A stretch of 64,000 bases of DNA, from NCBI RefSeq assembly GCF_050871315.1, contig NZ_JBJLRE010000007.1; one strand, written 5' to 3'. The notes beneath the pieces were generated by a model, which was given only the letters and a program-made list of their open reading frames with translations, was not told the DNA's origin and did not search any database. Within the stretch, counting starts at the first letter, position 1; every line of letters begins with the position of its first letter. Positions 24,342 to 33,007 of this stretch are shown in pieces. This DNA comes from Kineococcus gynurae (GTDB taxonomy: Bacteria; Actinomycetota; Actinomycetes; Actinomycetales; Kineococcaceae). Position numbers and translations under genes: made by a program.

Positions 24342-25643
24342 TCAGCTGGCGGGCCAGCTGGCCTCGATGTTGTCCAGCGCCTGCTGCTCGCTCTCCGAAC
24401 CGGAGATCCAGGCGGTCATCTCCTTCCAGAAGGTCCCCGAGCCGACCTCGCCCGGCATCTGGTCGGAGCCATCGAAGACGAAGGAGGTGGAGTCGTAGGC
24501 GAAGCCGGCCATCTGGCGGGTCAGGTCGTTCGGGTAGAGCGACTGGTCGAAGTCGGTGCGCGGGGAGATGAACCCGTTGTCCTTGGCCCAGTCCTGACCG
24601 AAGTCGGCCGAGGCCATGTAGTTCATGATCTTGTCGACGTCCTCGGAGTCGTTGAACACCGAGGCGAGGTCACCGCCGCCGAGGACCGGCTTGTCGGCCT
24701 CGGTCAGACCCGGCATCGGGAAGACGCCCACGGTGGAGTCCAGGTTGGCCAGGACCTCGTCCGGGAACCCACCGCTGCGGGCGACGAAGTTGCCCTGCCG
24801 GTACATGTAGCAGGCCGGCGGGGTGTTGAACATCGGGTTGGCCGCGGTGGCGAAGTTGTTGCTGGCGATGGACTGACGGCCCCCGTTGACGTTGCCGTCG
24901 GTCAGCAGCAGGGTGCTCATGGTGTCGGCGGCCTGGACGACGGCCGGGTCGTTGAACGGGATCTCGTGGTCGACCCACTTCTTGTAGGTCTCGGCCCCGC
25001 TCTGGATGAGCAGCAGGTTCTCGATCCAGTCGGTGGCCGGCCAGCCGGTGGCCGACGCGGACTCGATGCCGAAGCACCACGGGGTGGTGCCGGTGCCCTT
25101 GATCTGGTTGGTGAGCTGCTCCAGGCCGTCCAGCGTGGTCGGCGCGGTGTACCCGGCCTGCTCGAACGGGGCCTTGGGGTAGAAGACGATCGACTTGATG
25201 TTGAGCGACATCGGGAGCGCGTACTGCTCCCCGTCGACCTGACCGGCTTCGACGATCCCGGGGACCATGGCGTCCAGGTTCGCCTTGTCGACGATGTCGG
25301 TGAGCGGGGTCAGGTCGTTCTGGAAGCTCTTCATCAGCCCCGGCTGCGGGAAGATCGCGATGTCGGGAGCGTTGTTGCCCTGGACGCGCGTCGAGATGAC
25401 GGTGTTGAAGTCCGGGGTCGGTTCGAACTTGACGGTGATGCCCTCGGCGTCGGCGTACTTCTTGATCTCCGCCTGGAACTGGTCGGAGCTGGAGTCGGTG
25501 AAGCCGTACATGATCGTGACGGTGCCGTCGTCGGCACCGCCGCCACCGCCGCCCTCGCCGCCGGGCTGCGACAGGCAGCCGGTGGTCATGGTCGCGACGA
25601 CGCCCAGGGCGACCGCTGCACCCAGACTCTTGGTGATCCGCAT
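24342..25643 (-). CDS. sugar ABC transporter substrate-binding lipoprotein
   Basis: This is a 433-residue protein. The signal peptide (MRITKSLGAAVALGVVATMT) ends in lipobox 'TTGC' with lipid-anchored C23, followed by a Gly-rich spacer. The body resembles family 1 solute-binding proteins, with 'VTIMYGFTDSSSDQFQAEI' near residue 45 and 'PWCFGIESASATGWPATDW' in the middle. It binds a sugar outside the membrane for the MalF/MalG-type permeases. The ROK regulator is divergent, across a 232-base gap. Confidence 0.86.
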   Translation of the reverse strand: MRITKSLGAAVALGVVATMTTGCLSQPGGEGGGGGGADDGTVTIMYGFTDSSSDQFQAEIKKYADAEGITVKFEPTPDFNTVISTRVQGNNAPDIAIFPQPGLMKSFQNDLTPLTDIVDKANLDAMVPGIVEAGQVDGEQYALPMSLNIKSIVFYPKAPFEQAGYTAPTTLDGLEQLTNQIKGTGTTPWCFGIESASATGWPATDWIENLLLIQSGAETYKKWVDHEIPFNDPAVVQAADTMSTLLLTDGNVNGGRQSIASNNFATAANPMFNTPPACYMYRQGNFVARSGGFPDEVLANLDSTVGVFPMPGLTEADKPVLGGGDLASVFNDSEDVDKIMNYMASADFGQDWAKDNGFISPRTDFDQSLYPNDLTRQMAGFAYDSTSFVFDGSDQMPGEVGSGTFWKEMTAWISGSESEQQALDNIEASWPAS

Positions 25644-25745
25644 GTGGGGGCTCCTTGGGCCTCTGTGTCTGATTCATCCGCCGGACGGTCGCCCTAGACC
25701 GCCCCGCGGACACCTGAGGGCTGCTTCGCCCCCGCCGGGGAGAGT

Positions 25746-25756
25746 TTTGCCGCAAA
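25746..25756. promoter_or_regulatory. possible ROK operator (palindrome)
   Basis: TTTGC-C-GCAAA forms a perfect 5-bp inverted repeat in the gap between the binding-protein gene and the ROK regulator. It is the clearest palindrome there and may be a regulator site. A second, weaker pair of GGTTG/CAACC segments lies about 25-45 bases to the right. Confidence 0.4.
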
Positions 25757-25875
25757 GGTCTCAGAGGTCAACAACCGCGAAGGTCACAAGATGGTTGCGG
25801 CGTGCGCCACGTCGGAGCCCGTGTTGCGAAAGCTCCATGCTGGTGCTTCACACACTGACCTGACACCATGCGCAC

Positions 25876-27033
25876 ATGTCGACACCGCGGTCGGAGGAGG
25901 TCACCGGCACGGGTCGTGACGTCGCGGTCGAGCTGCTGCGCCACGGCCCGCTCTCGCGCACCCATCTCGCCCGTCGGCTCGGCCTCTCGGCCGGGAGCCT
26001 GACGCGGTTGTCCAAACCCCTGGTCGGCGCGGGGGTCGTCGTCGAGGGGCGGACGGTCACCGACCCGGGCACCCGTCGCCCGATGCGACCGTTGGACCTG
26101 GCCACCGACCGGCACCACTTCCTGGGCGTGAACATCGCCGCCGAGTCCGTCACCGCGGTCGTGACCGACCTGCGCACCACGGTCGGTGGCCGCCTGCAGG
26201 TGGCCACCGAGGATCCCTCCCCGGAATGGATCGTCGCGACCGTGGCCGAGCTGGTCGAGCAGCTGAGCGCGGGGACGACGGCCCAGGGCCTCGGGGTCTC
26301 CATCGGGGGGTACATGGACCCCGGCGGGGTGGTCCGCTTCGCGCGGTTCCTCGGCTGGGAACGTCCGCTGCCGCTGGGCCCACGGTTGTCCGCGGCCACG
26401 GGGTTGCCCGTGGTGCTGTCCAACGACCTGGCCGCCCTCACCCGGGCCGAGCACTGGTTCGGGGCGGGCCGCGGGCAGGGCGACTTCGCCGTCATCACGA
26501 TCGGCGCCGGGGTCGGCTACGGCCTCGTGCTGCACGACCAGCTCGTGGAGAACTCCGACACCGCCCACCAGCTGCTCGGTCACCACCGTCTCGCTTTCGG
26601 TGGCCCCCGCTGCGTCGAGGGTCACCAGGGGTGCGCCACCGCTCTCCTCACCCAGCACGCCATGGCCGCGGCCGCGACCGTGGGTCTCGGCCGGACGGTG
26701 GAGTGGGAGGAACTCCTGCAGCTCGCCCGCGCCGACGACCCGGTCGCCGGGCGCGTCGTGGAGGAGGCCGCCGCCCACCTCGGCCATCTCGCCGCCGACG
26801 TCGCGAACTTCACCGGCGTCCGCCGCATCCTGCTGACCGGGGAGTCGATCGAGGTGGCGAACCTGGGGCGCGACGCACTCTTCGCCGCCCTGCGGGAGCA
26901 CCGCGACCCGAACAGCAAACTGCCCGAGGTCGTCGTGCAACCGCACGACCGAGCCATCTGGGCCCGGGGGGCGGCCGGGGTCGCCGTGCAGCAGTGGGTC
27001 GAGGGCAGCGCCTGGCTCGGCGCACCCGCCTGA
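25876..27033 (+). CDS. ROK family transcriptional regulator
   Basis: This is a 385-residue protein. An N-terminal winged helix (~12-60, 'LSRTHLARRLGLSAGSLTRL') is followed by a ROK domain. The ROK zinc/sugar region reads 'GGPRCVEGHQGC', where the usual CxCGxxGC pattern is altered at the second Cys, so zinc binding may differ. A 'TIGAGVGYGLVL' glycine loop is present. It is divergent from the sugar ABC operon and probably represses or activates it in response to the transported sugar. Confidence 0.85.
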   Translation: MSTPRSEEVTGTGRDVAVELLRHGPLSRTHLARRLGLSAGSLTRLSKPLVGAGVVVEGRTVTDPGTRRPMRPLDLATDRHHFLGVNIAAESVTAVVTDLRTTVGGRLQVATEDPSPEWIVATVAELVEQLSAGTTAQGLGVSIGGYMDPGGVVRFARFLGWERPLPLGPRLSAATGLPVVLSNDLAALTRAEHWFGAGRGQGDFAVITIGAGVGYGLVLHDQLVENSDTAHQLLGHHRLAFGGPRCVEGHQGCATALLTQHAMAAAATVGLGRTVEWEELLQLARADDPVAGRVVEEAAAHLGHLAADVANFTGVRRILLTGESIEVANLGRDALFAALREHRDPNSKLPEVVVQPHDRAIWARGAAGVAVQQWVEGSAWLGAPA

Positions 27034-27061
27034 CGCTGCGTCGGCCGGGCGGGAGGTCGAC

Positions 27062-28126
27062 CTAGCGGGTCGTCAGCGAGGTCTGCAGCTGTTCCAGGAC
27101 GAGTCGTGCGGCCGTCGGACCGGTGTTCAGGTAGAAGGGGTCGTCGTCGACCTCCACGGCCCGATCCGACTGCACCGCAGCCAGTCCGGACCACAGCGGC
27201 AGGGCCGTGAGCTCAGCCGCGTCACCCCCCTGCACCCCGAAGAAGATCCAGTCGCCGTCGGCGTCGCCGAGCTGCTCCGGGCTGAGATCCGTCGAGACGG
27301 AATCGGTGAAACGTTGGGACTCCGGGCGCGGCAACCGGGCGTCCTCCAGCACCGAGCCGGCGAACGAGGAGACACCGAAGATCCGCACCCGGTCGCCGTT
27401 GCGGCGCAGCAGGGACACCGAGGGAACCGTCGTGAGACCCGCCCCGAACGCGGCCGCGGCCTCCTGGTGATCGGCGAGGAGCGCACGCGCCTTCTGCCCC
27501 AGCCCCACGGCGTCCCCCATCAGCAACAGGTTCTGCTTCCAGTACAGACCCGTGGAGCGGGTGGCCACCGTGGGGGCGATCGCCGAGAGCGCGTCGAACA
27601 GTTCCCGGTCGTCCGGGCCGCTCGCGTTCACGAGGACCAGGTCGGGCGCGAGGGCCGCCACCGCCTCGAGGTTCGGTTCGGTGCGGAGCCCGAGGTCGGC
27701 CAGGGCGGCGAGGTCGGACGTCCGGTCGGCGAACTCCGAGGCGAGGTAGTCCGGGACGAGACCGGCCCCCTCCCCCGTCGTCGCCCCGGCCGGGACGAGA
27801 CCGAGGGTCAGCAACGCGTCGAGCTGCCCCGTGGAGATGCCGGCGATCCGGGTGGGGGCCCGGTCCAGGGTCGTCTCCCCGAGCAGGTGGACCACGGTGC
27901 GGGGGAAGACCCCGTCCGCCTCGGTGCTCCCCCAGCCCTCGGGCAGCTCGCGCGGGGTGACCCAGGTCTGCGCCCCCGGCGCGGCCGTCGACGGGGTGGC
28001 CGACGCGGACGGGACGGCCGCGGTGCCCTCGCTGGCGGCGTCGTCCCCGCACCCGGCGATCAGGGTGGCGCACCCCCCGCCGAGCGCGAGCAGCAGACGG
28101 CGACGGGAGGGTCCGGGGGTGATCAC
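27062..28126 (-). CDS. iron-siderophore-binding lipoprotein
   Basis: This is a 354-residue protein starting at GTG 28126. A twin-arginine-like 'SRRRLLLALGGG' start leads to lipobox 'LIAGC' with C26. The body matches periplasmic FecB/FepB-type binding proteins: 'RIAGISTGQLDALLTLGLVP', 'NLEAVAALAPDLVLVNA', and the ending 'LNTGPTAARLVLEQL'. No permease or ATPase gene is adjacent. A DtxR/IdeR-type iron box overlaps its promoter, so it should be made when iron is scarce. Confidence 0.86.
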   Translation of the reverse strand: MITPGPSRRRLLLALGGGCATLIAGCGDDAASEGTAAVPSASATPSTAAPGAQTWVTPRELPEGWGSTEADGVFPRTVVHLLGETTLDRAPTRIAGISTGQLDALLTLGLVPAGATTGEGAGLVPDYLASEFADRTSDLAALADLGLRTEPNLEAVAALAPDLVLVNASGPDDRELFDALSAIAPTVATRSTGLYWKQNLLLMGDAVGLGQKARALLADHQEAAAAFGAGLTTVPSVSLLRRNGDRVRIFGVSSFAGSVLEDARLPRPESQRFTDSVSTDLSPEQLGDADGDWIFFGVQGGDAAELTALPLWSGLAAVQSDRAVEVDDDPFYLNTGPTAARLVLEQLQTSLTTR

Positions 28127-28127
28127 G

Positions 28128-28146
28128 AGAGGTGAGCCTACCCTCA
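28128..28146 (-). promoter_or_regulatory. DtxR/IdeR-type iron box over a leaderless promoter
   Basis: Read on the minus strand, TGAGGGTAGGCTCACCTCT matches 14 of 19 positions of the IdeR/DtxR consensus (TTAGGTTAGSCTAACCTAA). It contains TAGGCT (28135-28140), a -10-like hexamer ending eight bases before GTG 28126, so the transcript may start at the start codon. Iron-loaded repressor here would block the promoter. Confidence 0.68.
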
Positions 28147-28150
28147 GTCC

Positions 28151-28176
28151 GAACCCTCCCGAACCCTCCCGAACCC
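28151..28176. repeat. 10-bp tandem repeat
   Basis: The unit GAACCCTCCC is present 2.6 times in a row between the siderophore-protein promoter and the stop of the arabinofuranosidase gene. It is probably a slippage product. No function is evident. Confidence 0.8.
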
Positions 28177-28177
28177 G

Positions 28178-29713
28178 TCAGCGGGCGTGCAGGGTGACGA
28201 CCCCCCAGGACAACGGGGGCAGCTCGACACGCAACCGGCCGTCGGCGAACTCCACCCCGGTGAGCGGTCGCAGCCCGACCGCGTCGTGCTGGTCCGCGTT
28301 CGTGGTGTGCCGGTCCTGGCCCTCGGCCGCGGCGAGGACCTCGGCGCTGCGCACGGCCGTCAGGCTCGCGAACCCCCGCAGGTCGACCGAGACGCCCGCC
28401 GACTCGGAGAGGTCGCGGTTGGCCACGAACAGGGCCAGGACCGAGTTCTCCTCGTCCCAGGTCGCCGCCGCGTCCACGATGTCGACGTCGCCGAACTGCG
28501 CGGTCTCGTACCGGTCGCTGCGGACCCCGACCTGCAGCACCTCCCCCACCGCCAGGTGACGCATCCGCTCGAACGGGTAGGCGATCGACTGCTTCCAGGC
28601 CGGGCCCCCGGGTTCGCTGCGCAGCAGGCCGATGACGTTGACGAGCTGGGCCTGGGCGCCGATGTGCACCCGGTCGGCGTGGCGCAGCAGCGAGTGCAGC
28701 AACGTGCCGACCACGACGGCGTCGGTGACGGAGTATTCGTCCTCGATGAGGCGGGGGGCGCGCTCGTCGGGTTCGGTCGGGTCCCAGGGTTCCGTCCCCG
28801 GCATGTGGTGCGGGCGCGACTGGTACCAGACGTTCCACTCATCGAAGGAGAGGTTGATCTTCTTGCTGTGCCGACCCCGCGCCCGCACGGCGTCGGCGGT
28901 CGCCACGACCGCCTCGATGAACAGGTCCATGTCGCGACCCGAGGCCAGGAAGCTCCCCGCGTCGCCGTCGTGCTCCTCGTAGTAGGCGTGCAGCGAGATG
29001 TAGTCCACGGTGTCGTAGGCGAGCTCGAGGACGGTGTCCTCCCACTGCCCGAAGGTCGGCATGGACCGCGAGGACGAGCCGACCGCGACCAGCTCGACGT
29101 CGGGGTCGATCAGCCGCATCGCCCGTCCCGTCTCCGCGGCCAGCCGTCCGTACTCGTGGGCGGTCTTGTGGCCGGTCTGCCACGGGCCGTCCAGCTCGTT
29201 ACCCAGGCACCAGAGCTTGATGTCGAACGGGTCCTTCGACCCGTGGGCGACGCGCAGGTCGGAGAACTTCGACCCGGACGCGTGGTTGCTGTACTCGAGG
29301 AGGTTGCAGGCGTCCTGCAGACCGCGGGTCCCGAGGTTGACCGCCATCATCGGTTCGACCCCGGCCGCCCGCGCCCAGGTGCTGAACTCGGCGAGCCCGA
29401 ACTGGTTGGTCTCGGTGGTCCGCCAGGCCCGGTCCAGGCGCCGGGGCCGCTGGTCCTTCGGCCCCACCGAGTCCTCCCACTCGAACCCGGAGACGAAGTT
29501 CCCCCCGGGGTAGCGGACGACGGTCGGGCCCAGTTCCTTGACGAGTTCCAGCACGTCACCGCGCAGTCCGTCGGCGTCGGCGCTCGGGTGCCCGGGTTCG
29601 TAGATCCCCGTGTAGACGCAGCGGCCCATGTGCTCCACGAAGGAACCGAAGAGACGCCGCGGCACCGGGGCCACGGTGAAGGCGGGATCGAGGGTCAGGC
29701 GTGCGGTGCGCAC
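28178..29713 (-). CDS. alpha-L-arabinofuranosidase, GH51
   Basis: This is a 511-residue enzyme. GTG 29713 is chosen because GGAAGG lies seven bases upstream and longer starts overlap the permease gene. 'LFGSFVEHMGRCVYTGIYEP' opens the family fold. 'LWCLGNELDGPW' gives acid/base E173, and 'SFDEWNVWY' gives nucleophile E292. It removes arabinofuranosyl groups from plant arabinans or arabinoxylan fragments. It has no signal peptide, so it acts on imported oligosaccharides. It lies last in the operon with an ABC importer. Confidence 0.9.
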   Translation of the reverse strand: MRTARLTLDPAFTVAPVPRRLFGSFVEHMGRCVYTGIYEPGHPSADADGLRGDVLELVKELGPTVVRYPGGNFVSGFEWEDSVGPKDQRPRRLDRAWRTTETNQFGLAEFSTWARAAGVEPMMAVNLGTRGLQDACNLLEYSNHASGSKFSDLRVAHGSKDPFDIKLWCLGNELDGPWQTGHKTAHEYGRLAAETGRAMRLIDPDVELVAVGSSSRSMPTFGQWEDTVLELAYDTVDYISLHAYYEEHDGDAGSFLASGRDMDLFIEAVVATADAVRARGRHSKKINLSFDEWNVWYQSRPHHMPGTEPWDPTEPDERAPRLIEDEYSVTDAVVVGTLLHSLLRHADRVHIGAQAQLVNVIGLLRSEPGGPAWKQSIAYPFERMRHLAVGEVLQVGVRSDRYETAQFGDVDIVDAAATWDEENSVLALFVANRDLSESAGVSVDLRGFASLTAVRSAEVLAAAEGQDRHTTNADQHDAVGLRPLTGVEFADGRLRVELPPLSWGVVTLHAR

Positions 29714-29762
29714 AGGGTTCCTTCCGGTCGGTTCGGGTCGGGCTGCTGGGGGGCTCGCGGCG

Positions 29763-30662
29763 TCACTGACCACCGAGGCCGGTGGTCGCCACGCCGCGGA
29801 TGATCTGACGCTGGAAGAGCATGAACACGATGATCAAGGGTAGTCCGGCCAGCAGCGCGGAGGCCATGACCTGCGCGTAGCGCACACCGAAACTGGACTG
29901 CACCTGGACCAGCCCGACGGGCAGGGTCATGAGGTCGGGGTTGGAGGTGATGATGAAGGGCCAGAGGAAGTTGTTCCAGGCGCCGATGAACACGAAGATC
30001 GCCACGGCGGCGAGGATCGACCGCGACAGGGGCAGCACGATCTGGACGAAGATGCGCAACGCGCCGGCGCCGTCCACCCGGGCCGCCTCCTCCAGCTCCC
30101 TGGGGATGCCGTCGAAGAACGCCTTGAGGATGAACACCATGGCAGGCACCGCGACCTGGGGGAGGATGATCCCCCAGTAGGTGTCCGCCAACCCCATGGC
30201 CACCACCTCCCGGTAGAGCGGGACCACCAGGATCTGCGGCGGGACCATGATGCCGACCACGGTCAGGGCGAACAGCAGACCGCGGCCGCGGAACGTGCAG
30301 CGGCTGAACCCGTAGGCGGCCAGGGCGCTCACCGCGACGGTGAGGACGGTGACCACCACGGCCACGACCGTGGAGTTCACGAACCAGGTGAGCAGGTCGC
30401 CACCGGAGAGCACCGACGTGTACCCGTCGGCGGTGAACCCGGACTCCGGCACCGCTTCCAACGGTACGGCGGTCGTCTCGGCCTCGGCGGTGAACGACGT
30501 CTTGAGCGCCCACAGCAGCGGCGTCAGCCAGAGCAGGGCCACCGCGAGCAGCACGGCGACGACCGCGGCCCGCACGGGGACGGAGACGTGACGGACCCGG
30601 CCGGAACCCGCGGGGCGCGCCGCGGGACGCGACGGGGTCAGGGTGGAACCGGTCGTGCTCAT
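29763..30662 (-). CDS. carbohydrate ABC transporter permease (MalG type), arabinoside operon
   Basis: This is a 299-residue protein from ATG 30662, overlapping the upstream stop by four bases. Six helices are predicted. 'PRELEEAARVDGAGALRIFV' is the EAA loop that contacts the ATPase. The C-terminal 'QRQIIRGVATTGLGGQ' is typical of the MalG class. With its partner permease and binding protein it imports the substrate of the GH51 enzyme. Confidence 0.88.
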   Translation of the reverse strand: MSTTGSTLTPSRPAARPAGSGRVRHVSVPVRAAVVAVLLAVALLWLTPLLWALKTSFTAEAETTAVPLEAVPESGFTADGYTSVLSGGDLLTWFVNSTVVAVVVTVLTVAVSALAAYGFSRCTFRGRGLLFALTVVGIMVPPQILVVPLYREVVAMGLADTYWGIILPQVAVPAMVFILKAFFDGIPRELEEAARVDGAGALRIFVQIVLPLSRSILAAVAIFVFIGAWNNFLWPFIITSNPDLMTLPVGLVQVQSSFGVRYAQVMASALLAGLPLIIVFMLFQRQIIRGVATTGLGGQ

Positions 30663-31600
30663 GCGACGCTCCTCGCCCGACGACGGGTCAGCCAGAACTG
30701 CCCGAGGGAGACGGCCACGACCAGGGCGAAGAACACGTAGGAGATCGCTGAGGCGTACCCGAGACGGTAGTTGACGAAGCCCGTGTCGTAGACGTACTGC
30801 AGCACGGGGGCGGCGGCCTGACCCGGACCGCCCGACCCGCCGAACAGGATGTAGGCCTGGTCGAAGAGTTTGAGGGACGAGAGGATCTGCAGGACCACCA
30901 CCAGCGCGGTGGTCGGCGCGAGCAGCGGCAGCGTGATCGAGACCGCGCGACGCCAGCCGCCGGCCCCGTCGATGGCGGCCGCCTCGTACACGGTCGCCGG
31001 GATCGCCTGCAGCGCGGCCAGGTACAGCAGGAAGTTGAACCCGACCGTCCACCAGACGGTGATGAGCACCACGGAGAGCAGGGCCACCGACTCGCTGGAC
31101 AACCAGCCCACCGCCGGGAGGCCCACCGCCGTGAGGGCCTGGTTCAGGAAACCGAAGTCCCCCTGCATCAACCAGTTCCAGATCAGCACGACGGTCGAGA
31201 CCGGCAGCAGGTACGGCGCGAAGATCGTGAACCGCCAGAACCACTGACCTCGCACCCCGGTGTGCACCAGGACCGCCGTCACCAGGGCCACCAGCACGAG
31301 CGGCACCGTGGACAGGACGGTGAAGAGCAGGGTGTGGCCCAGCGTGGTCCACACCATCGCGTCCCCGAACAGCTCGGCGTAGTTGTCCAGCCCGGCCCAC
31401 CGGGTCGGGGCCCCGACCAGGCTCACCTGCTGGAAGCTCATGCCGAACCCCCAGCCCACCGGGACCAGGGTGAACAGGGCGTAGAACACCAGGAACGGGA
31501 CGACGAACAGGAAACCCCCGGAGGCCGGACGCCGTCGCGGGGGCGGGGCGGGTTCGGCGGGGGTCGGGACGGGGACGGCGGCGGGGGCTGGAGCGGACAC
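30659..31600 (-). CDS. carbohydrate ABC transporter permease (MalF type), arabinoside operon
   Basis: This is a 313-residue protein with a Pro-rich N-terminus, then about six helices starting at 'GGFLFVVPFLVFYALFTLVP'. The EAA loop is 'TVYEAAAIDGAGGWRRAVSI'. It is coupled by a four-base overlap to the MalG-type gene and starts 13 bases after the binding-protein gene. Confidence 0.88.
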   Translation of the reverse strand: MSAPAPAAVPVPTPAEPAPPPRRRPASGGFLFVVPFLVFYALFTLVPVGWGFGMSFQQVSLVGAPTRWAGLDNYAELFGDAMVWTTLGHTLLFTVLSTVPLVLVALVTAVLVHTGVRGQWFWRFTIFAPYLLPVSTVVLIWNWLMQGDFGFLNQALTAVGLPAVGWLSSESVALLSVVLITVWWTVGFNFLLYLAALQAIPATVYEAAAIDGAGGWRRAVSITLPLLAPTTALVVVLQILSSLKLFDQAYILFGGSGGPGQAAAPVLQYVYDTGFVNYRLGYASAISYVFFALVVAVSLGQFWLTRRRARSVA

Positions 31601-31613
31601 GGGGGACCTCGTC

Positions 31614-32927
31614 TCAGACGGGACTGGGGATCGCGAGCTGGTCGTCGAGCCAGTCGACGAGGGCGCCCGCGGCCTGCTCGGGCGTCTGCACGCGGGTGGC
31701 GACCGAGAGGTTGAGCTGGGCGCCGTAGGACATGAGCTGGGACCCCGAACCGGAGAAGTAGGCGTCCGGGTCGAACTGCACGAACTCCGCGACCCCGCGG
31801 TAGTTCGACTGCGGCTTCAGCGCCAGGTACTCGGAGGAGTCGACGACGGCGGCGAGGGCCGGGATGTGACCCCCCTCGGCCCAGACCACGCTGCTGCGCA
31901 GCATGGCCGCGACCATGTCGTACACCGCGGAACGCACGGCGGGGTCCACGTCGGCGCGGCGGGGCAGGACGAAGGAGTGCGCATCGGCCCGGACCACCGG
32001 TTCGGTGCCGAAGAGGGCGGGGAAGGGGACCATGGTGAAGGGGATCCCGGCGGTCTCGGCGGTGATGACCTCCCAGTCACCCAGCACGAGCATCCCGGCC
32101 TGCTCCGAGGCGAACACCGCCGGGGCCGCCGGTCCGTCCAGCGTGGCCGAGCAGATGGTCCCGTCGGTCATGTCCCGGATCACGGCGAAGGCGCGGGTCA
32201 GGGCCTCCCGGTCCACCTCGGCCGGTCCGCCCGGGGGCAGCACGAACTCCGCCCCCTGCTGCCGGTACAGGGTCCACAGGAGCATCCACCCGGCCAGGCC
32301 GTCGGCGGCCGACCAGCTGATGCCGGTGGACCCGGTCACCTCGGCCAACCGCCGCCCGGCGTCGAGGAACGCCTCGGGCGAACCGATCGGCAGCAGTTCC
32401 CCGTCGCCGTCGAGCAGGCCGGCCCGGTCGCACAGATCGGTGTTCAGGTAGAGCACCTGCGGGTGGGTGTCGAGGGGGACGGCGAAGAGTTCCCCGTCGA
32501 CCGACGCCTGCTCCCACACCGCAGCCGGGAACTGCTCCCGCGTGATCCCCCGGGCGGCCAGCTCGTCCTGGTCGAACGGGTCCAGCAGATGGGCCGCGAA
32601 GGGTTTCAACCGGGACAGGTGCAGGGTCGCGAGGTCCGGTCCCCGTCCACCGGCGCAGGCCATCGCGAGTTTGGTGTAGTAGGGCGAACCCCAGGCCAGG
32701 GTCGTGGCCGTGACGTCCACGTCCGGGGCCTCGGAGCGGAACGCGTCCACCAGGGCGACCATCCGGCCGCCGTCACCCCCGGTGAAGAAGTTCCAGTAGG
32801 CCAGCGGCACCGCGGAACCCCCGGCCGTGGGGGTGGCGCAGGCGCCGAGCGCACCCACGCCGAGCGTGGCGGCACCGGCGCCGAGTCCGGCGAGCACGCC
32901 CCGCCGGGAGGGTCGGACCAGGGTCAT
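31614..32927 (-). CDS. sugar ABC substrate-binding lipoprotein, arabinoside operon
   Basis: This is a 437-residue protein starting at ATG 32927 behind AAGGGG. The start 'RPSRRGVLAGLGAG' has twin arginines and ends in lipobox 'LGAC' with C30, so it may be a Tat-exported lipoprotein. The body fits family 1 binding proteins (e.g. 'PLAYWNFFTGGDGGRMVALV'). The downstream GH51 gene suggests arabino-oligosaccharides as ligand; this is inference from context. LacI-type operators precede the gene. Confidence 0.86.
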   Translation of the reverse strand: MTLVRPSRRGVLAGLGAGAATLGVGALGACATPTAGGSAVPLAYWNFFTGGDGGRMVALVDAFRSEAPDVDVTATTLAWGSPYYTKLAMACAGGRGPDLATLHLSRLKPFAAHLLDPFDQDELAARGITREQFPAAVWEQASVDGELFAVPLDTHPQVLYLNTDLCDRAGLLDGDGELLPIGSPEAFLDAGRRLAEVTGSTGISWSAADGLAGWMLLWTLYRQQGAEFVLPPGGPAEVDREALTRAFAVIRDMTDGTICSATLDGPAAPAVFASEQAGMLVLGDWEVITAETAGIPFTMVPFPALFGTEPVVRADAHSFVLPRRADVDPAVRSAVYDMVAAMLRSSVVWAEGGHIPALAAVVDSSEYLALKPQSNYRGVAEFVQFDPDAYFSGSGSQLMSYGAQLNLSVATRVQTPEQAAGALVDWLDDQLAIPSPV

Positions 32928-32941
32928 CGTCGAGCCCCTTT

Positions 32942-32965
32942 CAACGTTGCACGTTTTCAACGTTG
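32942..32965. promoter_or_regulatory. paired LacI-family operators
   Basis: Two identical CAACGTTG palindromes with the central CG typical of LacI-family sites occur at 32942-32949 and 32958-32965, 16 bases centre to centre. They lie between the divergent binding-protein gene and the LacI regulator gene, in the expected promoter region of the ABC operon. Confidence 0.72.
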
Positions 32966-33007
32966 GAAGGATCCTGGACCCGTCCGGGCTCCCCGTCAAG
33001 GCGTGCG

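Noticed and set aside
28178..29773. upstream start for the arabinofuranosidase at 29773
   Set aside because: It overlaps the permease stop and adds a low-complexity head; GTG 29713 has a good ribosome-binding site and matches family length.
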